Assembly (NCBI GenBank): GCA_018401565.1
Contig: JAGYKS010000029.1
Coordinates: 1-64,000 of the forward strand
Direction of reading: 5' to 3'
Length of the DNA: 64,000 nucleotides
Source: Acidimicrobiales bacterium
GTDB taxonomy: Bacteria > Actinomycetota > Acidimicrobiia > Acidimicrobiales > Acidimicrobilacustridaceae
The position numbers and the translations under genes are program-made. Below the pieces are notes generated by a model. It ran no database searches. It had not been told where the DNA came from and saw only the letters and a program-made list of their open reading frames with translations. Positions 24,119-32,371 of this stretch are shown piece after piece (within the stretch, counting starts at the first letter, position 1; every line of letters starts with the position of its first letter).

Positions 24119-27048
24119 ATGAGCACCAGCCCCACTCCCCTCCCGGCTATGTCGTCATCACTGGCGGATCTCGGAGACGACGACGCTTTCATCGGTCGTC
24201 ACATCGGACCCGGCGCCGCCGATGTGGCCCACATGCTGTCGGTTGTGGGCGAGGAGTCGCTCGCCTCGCTGGTGGACCGCATCGTGCCGTCGTCGATCCG
24301 CTGGGACAAGCCACTGGAGTTGGAACCCCCGACATCGGAAACCGCAGCCCTGGCCAGGCTGCGACAGCATGCTGACCGCAACAAGGTGCTCACCTCGCTG
24401 ATCGGCCTCGGCTATCACGACAACATCACCCCTGCGGTGGTCGCCCGCAATGTGCTCGAAAACCCCGCCTGGTACACCGCCTACACCCCTACCAACCCGA
24501 GATCGCCCAGGGTCGGCTTGGAGGCGCTGGTGAACTTCCAGACCATGGTGAGCGACCTCACCGGCATGGATCTGGCCAATGCCTCGCTGCTCGACGAACC
24601 GACCGCCGCCGCCGAGGCGATGGCCATGTGCCTGCGTCTGGTCAGTGGCGACCGGCAGGTGTTCGTGGTCGACAGCGCATGCCATCCCCAGACCATTGCC
24701 GTGGTGGCCACCAGGGCGGCGTCCATCGGCATCGACCTCCGCATCGGTGACCCCGGCGAATTGCTGAACGATCCAGCCGACGGTGGCATCGCCGATGGCA
24801 CCCTCATCGGGGTGCTGGTGCAGTACCCCGATACCACCGGGGCCATCATCGACCATCGCCACCTGGCCGACACCGTGCACGCCGCCGGTGGTCTGCTGGT
24901 GGTGGCTGCCGACCTGCTGGCGCTCACCGTGCTCACCCCACCCGGCGAGTTCGGAGCCGACGTGGTCGTTGGTTCAGCGCAGCGGTTCGGGGTCCCCATG
25001 TGGTTCGGCGGACCCCACGCCGGATTCCTCGCCACCCACGAGGACAACAAGCGCACCCTGCCGGGTCGTCTGGTCGGAGTGTCGGTGGATGCCGCCGGTC
25101 GGCCCGCCTACCGTCTGGCTCTGCAGACCCGGGAGCAGCACATCCGCCGGGAGCGGGCCACGTCCAACATCTGCACTGCCCAGGTTCTGCTGGCCGTGGT
25201 GGCCGGCCTGTACGCCTGCTGGCACGGTCCTGAGGGCCTGCGCGCGTATCGCCACCCGCACCCAGCGCCTCACCGCACTGTGCGCCGAGGGACTGCGTCG
25301 TTCCGGACTGGGCATGGTCAACGACAGCCACTTCGACACCTCACGGTGTCGTTGCCTGGAGAAGCCGACGCTGCGCTGGATGCGGCAGTGGGCCTGGGGC
25401 TGAACCTGCGCCAGGTGGGTGCCGATGCTGTGGGCGTCTCGTTTGACGAGACCAGTACCCGCGCCACGGTGGCATTGGTGTGGGAGGCGCTCGGGGTCCC
25501 GGCGCTGGACATCGATGATCTCGACATCAGCGTGGATGTGGGTGCGGGGATCCCAGCCCACGCCGTTCGCACGTCGGACTACCTCACCCATCCGGTGTTC
25601 TCCAGCTATCACGCTGAGACCGACATGCTGCGGTACCTGCGTCGTTTGTCGGACAAGGACGTGGCCCTGGACCGGGCCATGATTCCGTTGGGGTCATGCA
25701 CCATGAAGCTGAATGCAACCTCGGAGATGACCCCCATCTCGTGGCCGGAGTTTGCCGGCATGCACCCATTCGCCCCACTGGATCAGGCCGAGGGCTACCT
25801 GGCCATGATCCGTGAGCTCGAAAACGCCCTGACCGAAATCACCGGCTACGACTCGGTGTCGCTGCAGCCCAACGCCGGAAGTCAGGGTGAGTACGCCGGG
25901 CTGCTGGCAATCGCGGCGTGGCATCAGCATCGGGGTGAACCCCAGCGCACGGTCTGTCTCATCCCGTCGTCGGCCCACGGCACCAACGCAGCGTCGGCGG
26001 CCATGGCCGGCATGCGGGTGGTGGTCGTGGATTGCGACGACAACGGCAACGTGGACGTCGACGACCTGGCCACCAAAGCTGAGCTCCACGCCGACAACCT
26101 GTCGTGCCTCATGGTCACCTACCCGTCGACTCACGGCGTGTTTGAGGAGCGCATCGCTGAAATTTGTGATCTGGTGCACGGCCACGGCGGCCAGGTGTAC
26201 CTCGACGGTGCCAACCTGAACGCCCTGGTGGGCATCGCAAAGCCGGGATTGTTCGGCGCCGATGTCGGCCACCTCAACTTGCACAAGACGTTCTGCATCC
26301 CCACGGTGGCGGTGGTCCGGGGGTTGGTCCGGTGGGAGTCAAGGCCCACCTTGCACCGTTCCTGCCGTCGTCTCCTCTGGTGGACGCCGCCGGCCCCACA
26401 CCCGGTGTGGGTGCGATCTCTGGCGCCCCGTGGGGTTCGGCAGGCATCCTGCCCATCCCGTGGATGTACGTCACCATGATGGGTGCACACGGTTTGCAGT
26501 CGGCCACTGCCCACGCGTTGCTGTCGGCCAACTACATGGCCAGGCGATTGGGCGACCACTACCCGGTGCTGTACTCGGGCCGCAACGACCTGGTGGCCCA
26601 CGAGTGCATCCTCGACCTGCGACCCATCACCAAGGCCACCGGTGTGACGGTTGACGATGTGGCCAAGCGGCTCATCGATTTCGGGTTCCACGCCCCCACC
26701 ATGTCGTTTCCGGTGGCCGGGACCCTCATGATCGAGCCCACCGAGTCCGAGCCGTTGGCAGAAATCGATCGATTCTGCGACGCCATGATCGCCATTCGCG
26801 GTGAGATCGATCAGGTTGCAGCCGGAGTCTGGCCGGCTGACGACAACCCGCTGCACAACGCCCCCCACACCGCCGAGGACGTCACTGCCGACGCCTGGGA
26901 TCACCCCTACCCCCGATCGCTGGCAGCTTGGCCGGCAGCCAGCCTGCGTCTGGCCAAGTACTGGCCGCCGGTCAGCCGCATCGACGGCGCCTACGGCGAC
27001 CGCAACCTGATGTGTTCGTGTCCCCCGGTTGAGGCGTTCGCAGACTGA
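24119..27048 (+). CDS. gcvP: Glycine dehydrogenase (decarboxylating), P-protein (three frame breaks)
   Basis: PLP enzyme of the glycine cleavage system. It decarboxylates glycine and passes the aminomethyl group to the lipoyl arm of GcvH. Single-chain form, about 976 residues with two related halves. The N-terminus is [13 protein letters not shown]; the PLP lysine is in [17 protein letters not shown]. Frame breaks: about 25252 (extra G) and about 25341 (lost C) compensate each other around [20 protein letters not shown], and a third lies in CCCC at 26299-26302 (one C lost). Corrected, the protein ends [14 protein letters not shown] 24119 has AAAAGGA upstream. Controlled by the glycine riboswitch; converges on gcvT. 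Confidence 0.95.
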
Positions 27049-27088
27049 ACAGCGGGACTGCGCCCAGCCCGGTCCTGGGTCGCGGGTC

Positions 27089-28169
27089 CTACACGAACGG
27101 CAGGGTGACCACTTTGAGCGTCCGCACGCCGCCTCGGGATTCAACCTCGAGCGACTCACCGATGGCGGCTCCGTCGGCCACCAGGGCCATGGCGATGCCC
27201 ACGCCCAACCCAGGTGAGAAGTTCCCGGAGGTGACGGCGCCAACAACAGCGCCGTTGCGGAGAACCTCGTCGCCCTCACGCGGCGGTCGCCGATCACTTG
27301 CGCGCAACGCCACCAACGTGCGTCGTGCCCCGGCGTCGCGCTCGGCGGCCAGGGCGTCGCGGCCGCGGAACGGTCCCTTGTCCCAGGCCACCACCCAGCC
27401 CAGCCCCGCCTGCAGCGGTGTGATGCCGGCTCCCAACTCATGGCCGTGCAGCGGGAGTCCGGCTTCGAGTCGAAGGGTGTCTCGTGCTCCCAGTCCGGCC
27501 GGGGTGATCCGGCGGCGATGATCGCTGCGAACAGCTCCGTGCCGCCCTGTCGGCCGGCACGGCGATTTCCACGCCGTCCTCACCGGTGTACCCGGTGCCC
27601 GCCACGGTGCAGTGCACGTCGCCGATCACAACGTCAGCAACCCGGAACCTTCCCACCGCTGCGGCCTCCGGACTCACCGGGGCGAGCAGCGTCCGGGCGT
27701 TGGGACCCTGAACGGCAAGCACTGCCCTGGTTGCGGTGACGTCGCTGACCGCCACACCTTCGCCGGCTTCGACCAATGCCCCGACCACCCGATCGGTATT
27801 GGATGCGTTTGGCATGACGTCGAACACGTCGTCGGCGATCCACCACACGATGATGTCGTCGGTCACCGAGGCGTCGTCGGGGTCGAGCAGGTGGGTGTAC
27901 TGGGCCCGACCCGGACCGATGCGGCCCAGGTCATTGGTGAGGACGGCCTGCAACGTGGCCAGCGCACCTGCTCCCGACACGCGAACGGTTCCCAGATGGC
28001 TGACGTCGAACACCACGGCTGCGTCCCGACATGCCCGATGCTCGGCCAGAGTTCCTTCGGGATAGGACAGCGGCATGTCCCAACCACCGAAGGGGACCAT
28101 GCGGGCACCCAGAGCCCGGTGCTCAGAATCCAGTGGTGAGGTCCGGATGCTGTCGTGTGAGGCGTCCAT
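27089..28169 (-). CDS. gcvT: Aminomethyltransferase, T-protein of glycine cleavage (two frame breaks)
   Basis: Transfers the one-carbon unit from the aminomethylated lipoyl arm of GcvH to tetrahydrofolate and releases ammonia. Conserved blocks: MVPFGGWDMPLSYPEGTLAEH, VFDVSHLGTVRVSG, TNDLGRIGPGRAQYTHLLD, GTGYTGEDGVEIAVP and LRLEAGLPLHGHEL. Around 27507-27546 the frame is broken twice (each a lost base): RAGTELFAAIIAAGITPAGLGARD is read only by joining three frames. About 359 residues when corrected. ATG at 28169. It faces gcvP tail to tail, so it lies outside the glycine riboswitch; its own leaderless-type -10 is at 28178-28183. Confidence 0.95.
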
Positions 28170-28177
28170 GACCCCGA

Positions 28178-28183
28178 ACACTA
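28178..28183 (-). promoter_or_regulatory. -10 element of gcvT
   Basis: Reverse-strand TAGTGT, 8 nt before ATG 28169. Confidence 0.5.
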
Positions 28184-28213
28184 CCCGTGCCCCAACCGGT
28201 CGCCCCGACCCGG

Positions 28214-28978
28214 TCAGCCCCCTGCAGGAGGCAATGGGGCCATTGGCCCGCTGGCGGCAAGACGCTCGACGTGCCCATCGGCCACTTCGCACTGATCGGG
28301 GTCGGCGCCCCAGCCCACCATCAGGCTGCGCGTCAGAAGTCTCGACAGGTTGGTGACCCGGAACAGGTGACGGTCGACCGCCGCCAGTCCGTCGAGATCA
28401 AGCACGGCGTTGATCCCCGACAGCCACACCAGTGCCCGGGCCTGGTCGTCGCCGGGGGTGAGCACGCCAGCGACGACGGCGTCGGTCAGTAGCGATGCTG
28501 GCCTGAACAGCAGATCGTCGACCACTGCGGCCACGTCGCTTCGCTCCCGTCCAGCGCCGTCGGACGCCCCCACCCGTGTTGCAAGAAGTTGTCGGGCCAG
28601 TGCGCATTCATCGGCGAGAACCACCGAGGCCGCCGTCCAGAACGAACCGAAGGCCGTGAGACGTACCAACGCCACCAGCGATTCGGGCAGGTCGTCGCCA
28701 GCCAACTCGGCGTCCCAGCGCCCAACGGCGGCAAGCAGCGATGCACCCAGCGCCGACACCGCCTCCGCCTGCAGCCCGGCTTCGAGCTCAGCCTTGGACG
28801 TGAAGTAGGTGTAGAGGGTTCCCACCGCACAGTCGAGTTCATCAGCAACAGCCTGCATCGTGAGCCCACCGAGGCCCTCCCGATCGATCACGATCTGCGC
28901 TGCGGCGAGAACCCGGGCCCGACGCTGGTCACGTGACCGACGCCGTCGATCATTGGGCACTGCACGTAGATGAACCAC
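28214..28978 (-). CDS. TetR-family transcriptional regulator
   Basis: 254 residues. The N-terminal helix-turn-helix domain (about 15-65) reads RRARVLAAAQIVIDREGLGG, then LTMQAVADELDCAVGTLYTYFTSKAELEAGL, a clear TetR recognition helix. The C-terminal ligand domain is helical (SLVALVRLTAFGSFWTAASVVLADECALARQ). GTG start at 28978, with TAATCT four bases upstream inside a perfect inverted repeat, so self-repression is likely. The ligand is unknown; it is 44 bp upstream of gcvT on the same strand, but that gene has its own promoter. Confidence 0.88.
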   Translation of the reverse strand: MVHLRAVPNDRRRRSRDQRRARVLAAAQIVIDREGLGGLTMQAVADELDCAVGTLYTYFTSKAELEAGLQAEAVSALGASLLAAVGRWDAELAGDDLPESLVALVRLTAFGSFWTAASVVLADECALARQLLATRVGASDGAGRERSDVAAVVDDLLFRPASLLTDAVVAGVLTPGDDQARALVWLSGINAVLDLDGLAAVDRHLFRVTNLSRLLTRSLMVGWGADPDQCEVADGHVERLAASGPMAPLPPAGG

Positions 28979-28993
28979 GTTCAGATTATGAAC
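28979..28993. promoter_or_regulatory. Inverted repeat, candidate TetR operator
   Basis: GTTCA (28979-28983), 5-bp spacer, TGAAC (28989-28993): perfect symmetry immediately before the TetR GTG and overlapping its -10 element TAATCT (28983-28988, reverse strand). Nearby AGATTCAGAT at about 28995 is a further partial match. Confidence 0.6.
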
Positions 28994-29097
28994 CAGATTC
29001 AGATACAGGGCGCGGATAGGCCCGGAACAGGGGTGTTGCTACTCGCGGAAGACGACCCGGAGATCAAGGCGCGGGATCAGCGCCCCAACGGGTTCCC

Positions 29098-29608
29098 TCA
29101 GTGGTTGACGGCAGCGGCGGCAGCAGTCGATGCGACTGCTCCCCCGCCGGGGGTGAACTCAAGGATGCGGGCATCCACCTGGCTCTTGACCGATCCCAAC
29201 GGGAGGATGTTCAACACGCCCTGTCCCTGACGAAGCAGGTCCACCAGCTCACCGTCACTTTGCACCAGCACCGAGCGGTTTCCCTGAATGACCAGACTGG
29301 CGCTGGCCACGTCACCATCCGAGGTTGTCCCGCAGATACCCGAACACCTTGCGCACCGACTCAAGCTTGATGCCGGCGTCGAGGAGCGTCTTGATGGTGC
29401 GCAACTCGAGGAGGTCCCGATAGGTGTACTGGCGGCGGGTACCGCTTCCACTGGCGTCGCGCATCGACGGGCGCACCAGATCGGTGCGGGCCCAGCAGTC
29501 GAGCTGCCGGTAGGTGATCCCCACGATCTCGGCGGCACGGTGGCCGGAATACCCATCGGACTGTTCAACGGTCCTGCGTGCTGACACCACTGCCTCCAAC
29601 CCCCGCAT
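29098..29608 (-). CDS. MerR-family regulator, FtsR/HspR-like arrangement (frame break)
   Basis: About 170 residues. The MerR winged helix-turn-helix is at the N-terminus: GYSGHRAAEIVGITYRQLDCWARTDLVRPS, then RRQYTYRDLLELRTIKTLLDAGI and LESVRKVFGYLRDNLG. The frame breaks at about 29318-29321 (lost base), after which DVASASLVIQGNRSVLVQSD and LVDLLRQGQGVLNILPLGSV continue the protein. It ends in a Gly/Ala-rich tail. The C-terminal half resembles the effector part of the actinobacterial MerR gene found beside DUF151 and FtsR, a conserved cluster. ATG at 29608. Confidence 0.85.
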
Positions 29609-29736
29609 GCGTCTGCACCGGGCACATTGCCGTCACCGGCCTGAAACCCGGGGGACGACCGCGACGTGTAATTACGTCTTTGTCACTGGATGCAAGACGC
29701 TACCGGTCGGCGCGCGCGCCGTCAACGGTTGGAAGC

Positions 29737-30229
29737 TCAGGAACCGAAATCTTCCGGGTTCACCTGATCGATGAACTCCTTGAACTGCTCCACCACCTCG
29801 TCGCTGGCCTCGTCGTCTTCATCGTCCATGACCGGCGCTGCAGGCCTCGTCGAGCACGGCATCCTCGACATGGATCGCAGCACCCACGCGCACCGCCAAG
29901 GCCACTCCGTCGGACGGACGCGCTGACACCACCTGGACTCCTGAGGGTCCGCTGATGTGAAGCTCGGCGTAGAAGGTGCCCTCGTCGAGATCAGTGATGA
30001 CCACCTTGTCCAGCCGGGCACCAAGCTCAGTGAGGGTGTTGATCATCAGGTCGTGGGTCAGTGGACGCGCCGGGGTTCGACCCTCGAGGGCGAGGTGGAT
30101 TGCGTTGGCCTCAGGCAGCCCTATGAAAATCGGCAGGACCCTGCGGTCCCCTTGAAGCTCCCGCAACATCACAATGGGGATGTTGCTGGGAAGTTCGAGT
30201 TTGATGCCAAGCAGTTCCATCTCACTCAC
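29737..30229 (-). CDS. DUF151 bifunctional nuclease-family protein (frame break)
   Basis: About 164 residues. The DUF151 core is clear: MELLGIKLELPSNIPIVMLREL, RVLPIFIGLPEANAIHLALEG, RPLTHDLMINTLTELGARL and SARPSDGVALAVRVGAAI. Members of this family have been described as bifunctional nucleases; activity here is unproven. The frame breaks near 29838-29845, after VEDAVLDEA, and continues APVMDDEDDEASDEVVEQF with an acidic end. GTG at 30229 is chosen because a CGGTAGGGT -10 lies 7 nt upstream; ATG at 30220 is an alternative. Confidence 0.88.
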
Positions 30230-30236
30230 ACGGAGA

Positions 30237-30242
30237 ACCCTA
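30237..30242 (-). promoter_or_regulatory. -10 element of the DUF151 gene
   Basis: Reverse-strand CGGTAGGGT context; TAGGGT lies 7 nt before GTG 30229. Confidence 0.55.
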
Positions 30243-30295
30243 CCGGCTCGCTACAGGGACCACGCCCGTTCCGCAGACGGCGTGCGCAATGAGGC

Positions 30296-31357
30296 TCAGC
30301 GGGGGCCGAGCGTGTTCTTCAAGGCATCGCGCAGTAGGGCGCGATGCAGTTGCTCGGCCAGCCCGGCCACCCGGGCCACGTCGTCGACCGCCTGGCGACG
30401 CACCTCAGGACGGTTGGTGCGCATCCGGGGAAGGGCCATCTGCTCGTACATTCCGGCCTCGCGCTCGGCGGCCACCTTGAACATCCGCAGATGCCGGGGG
30501 TTGAGACCAAACGCCCCCATGGCCGCTGCCAGGTTGGCGACCACCAGGGCGTCCTCGTCGTACACCACATCATGACCGAGGGTCCTGGCCGTGACCAGAC
30601 CGTACTGCTCCAGCTCGGCCAACTGACGGGGGGTGAGTCCGGACGCAGCGCAGAGCTCCCGGCCGGTCATGGACACCGATGACATCGCCACCCCAAGGTC
30701 CATGGATCGGGGTTCGTCGACGGCGGCAGGCGCAGTGGATCTCGCAGGCTGGCGATTCGGTCTCGGATTGGCAGTGTTGGCAGGGTTCGCAGCGGCGTCT
30801 GCCTGTGCGTCGTCCCTGTCCGGAGCCGACCCAATGCGGTCGTCGTTGTGTCCACTGTCGGTCGCAGCGACCGGTGTGTCGGTGTTGGGGCCAGTGGTCA
30901 GATCGCGCCGCAACAGCGGGGCCACAACGGCGACTGCGGGTCGCACGTGGGCCGGCTCGCTCGGCGAATCGGGCTCGTCGGAGGAAATGGGGCCTACCCC
31001 GGCATTGAGGTCCAACAGGCCCGAGTCGCTGGCCGGGGCATCAAGGCGGCCAGCAGCCAGCCGATCCTTGATGACCTTGAGGGGCAGGAAGTTCTCCTTT
31101 TGCTGACGGAGCACCCAGCGCAATTGCTCAACGTCCTGGTCGTAGAACTTGCGATAGCCAGACGGAGTCCGCTCGGGGTTGAGCAGCCCCTGGCTCTCGA
31201 GGAATCGAATCTTCGAGATGGTGATGTCGGGGTAGTCGTGCTGCAGCAGCGCCAACACCTCCCCGATCGAGAGGTGCGAGCGAACGCGGCTGGGCACGGG
31301 TGCAGGCCTCAGCGACGACAGTGGCGGAACATCAGCGCCTTCCAACTCGGCGCTCAC
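30296..31357 (-). CDS. FtsR-like MerR-family transcriptional regulator
   Basis: 353 residues, longer than usual because of a Pro/Ala/Asp-rich insertion (about 125-215). The N-terminal MerR domain reads HLSIGEVLALLQHDYPDITIS, then KIRFLESQGLLNPERTPSGYR and FYDQDVEQLRWVLRQQKENF. The C-terminal half is a second helical module (GRELCAASGLTPRQLAELEQ, LVTARTLGHDVVYDEDALVV). In corynebacteria and mycobacteria this protein (FtsR, Rv1828) lies next to the FHA protein gene, as here, and regulates cell-division genes. It overlaps the FHA gene by four bases. Confidence 0.87.
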   Translation of the reverse strand: MSAELEGADVPPLSSLRPAPVPSRVRSHLSIGEVLALLQHDYPDITISKIRFLESQGLLNPERTPSGYRKFYDQDVEQLRWVLRQQKENFLPLKVIKDRLAAGRLDAPASDSGLLDLNAGVGPISSDEPDSPSEPAHVRPAVAVVAPLLRRDLTTGPNTDTPVAATDSGHNDDRIGSAPDRDDAQADAAANPANTANPRPNRQPARSTAPAAVDEPRSMDLGVAMSSVSMTGRELCAASGLTPRQLAELEQYGLVTARTLGHDVVYDEDALVVANLAAAMGAFGLNPRHLRMFKVAAEREAGMYEQMALPRMRTNRPEVRRQAVDDVARVAGLAEQLHRALLRDALKNTLGPR

Positions 31358-31845
31358 TTTCCCTGACCGTCGACTGGACCGAAGAAGGAAAGCTTGAACG
31401 TGCCGATCTGAAGCTCGTCACCATTGGCCAGTGCCGACTCCTCGACACGGGTCCGGTTGATGTAGGTGCCGTTCAGTGAGCCCACGTCTCGCACCACATA
31501 GCCATCGCCATCCATCAGGATCTCGGCATGCCGCCGGGACACCGTCACGTCGTCGAGGAAGATTGAGCTGCCGGGGTCCCGACCGATGGTCGTCACCGGG
31601 TCGTCGAGCAGATAGCGCGACCCTGCATTCGGACCCCTTCGCACCACGAGTGACCCGGCGCCACTGGTCAGTTCGATCGACTCGATGACGACATCATCGT
31701 CGACAGGGTCGGTTGGCTGAGCGGGGAAAAAGGTGATGGTTACCGGTTCCGACGGTGACGACTCCAGCACGGCGCCGCACGACGAACAGAAGTTGGCTCC
31801 CTCGGGATTCTTGTGCCCGCAGTTGTTGCAGTAGGTGTCACTCAC
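31354..31845 (-). CDS. FHA-domain protein with N-terminal zinc ribbon (GarA-like)
   Basis: 163 residues. A zinc ribbon (CNNCGHKNPEGANFCSSCG, residues about 6-24) precedes a linker and a C-terminal FHA domain (about 75-155): RGPNAGSRYLLDDPVTTIGR, then DDVTVSRRHAEILMD, GSLNGTYINRTRV and DELQIGTFKLSFFG. FHA domains bind phosphothreonine. The position between gcvH and the FtsR-like gene matches GarA/OdhI, which controls 2-oxoglutarate metabolism. Here the usual N-terminal ETTS phosphorylation motif is not seen and a zinc ribbon is present, so the role may differ. Confidence 0.85.
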   Translation of the reverse strand: MSDTYCNNCGHKNPEGANFCSSCGAVLESSPSEPVTITFFPAQPTDPVDDDVVIESIELTSGAGSLVVRRGPNAGSRYLLDDPVTTIGRDPGSSIFLDDVTVSRRHAEILMDGDGYVVRDVGSLNGTYINRTRVEESALANGDELQIGTFKLSFFGPVDGQGK

Positions 31846-31896
31846 CGTCGATCCCCCGTCGGGCCGTCATGGGTCCGAGTTCGTGGTGGCCGGCAA

Positions 31897-32278
31897 TCAC
31901 TCTGATGTCAGGGCCTGGTAGGCAGCGGCGTCCATGAGGGCGTCGAAAGCCGAGTCGTCCTGCATCTCGATCACGCAAATCCATCCATCGCCGTAGGGAT
32001 CTGCGTTCAATGCTTCAGGTCCGTCGCCAAGCGCCTCATTGACCTCCACCACCGTGCCCGACACCGGAGCGAAGATGTCCGAGACGGACTTTGTGGACTC
32101 CACCTCGCTGATGCGCTCGCCCGAAACCACCTCGGCACCCTTGGTGGGGACCTCCAAAAACACCACATCACCCAGAGCGTCCTGGGCGTAGTCGGTGATC
32201 CCGATGGTCACCTGGTCCTCCGTTACGGCGAACCCATTCGTGATCGGTGGAGTAGCGCAGGTCGTCGGGAACGAGCAT
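31897..32278 (-). CDS. gcvH: Glycine cleavage system H protein (frame break)
   Basis: Lipoyl carrier shuttling the aminomethyl group between P, T and L proteins. The lipoyl Lys is in ISEVESTKSVSDIFAPVSG; GITDYAQDALGDVVFLEVP is characteristic. From ATG 32278 the N-terminus MLVPDDLRYSTDHEWV is in one frame and AVTEDQVTIGITDYAQ in another; one extra base near 32238-32241 explains the break. About 126 residues when corrected, the usual size. The start is supported by TAGCGT (32285-32290) six bases upstream. It precedes the FHA/FtsR-like cluster by about 50 bp. Confidence 0.93.
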
Positions 32279-32284
32279 GCCTTT

Positions 32285-32290
32285 ACGCTA
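32285..32290 (-). promoter_or_regulatory. -10 element of gcvH
   Basis: Reverse-strand TAGCGT, 6 nt before ATG 32278. Confidence 0.55.
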
Positions 32291-32371
32291 GCGCGCGTCT
32301 GCGACCGTTACCGCAGCCCACCGGGTAGCCCCGGCGTACCTGCTGGGCAGCCAGCCCAAGGCGCGATCTGC

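Noticed and set aside
25252-25341. Gene fusion or insertion inside gcvP
   Set aside because: The 30-residue odd stretch becomes normal GcvP sequence after two compensating one-base corrections.
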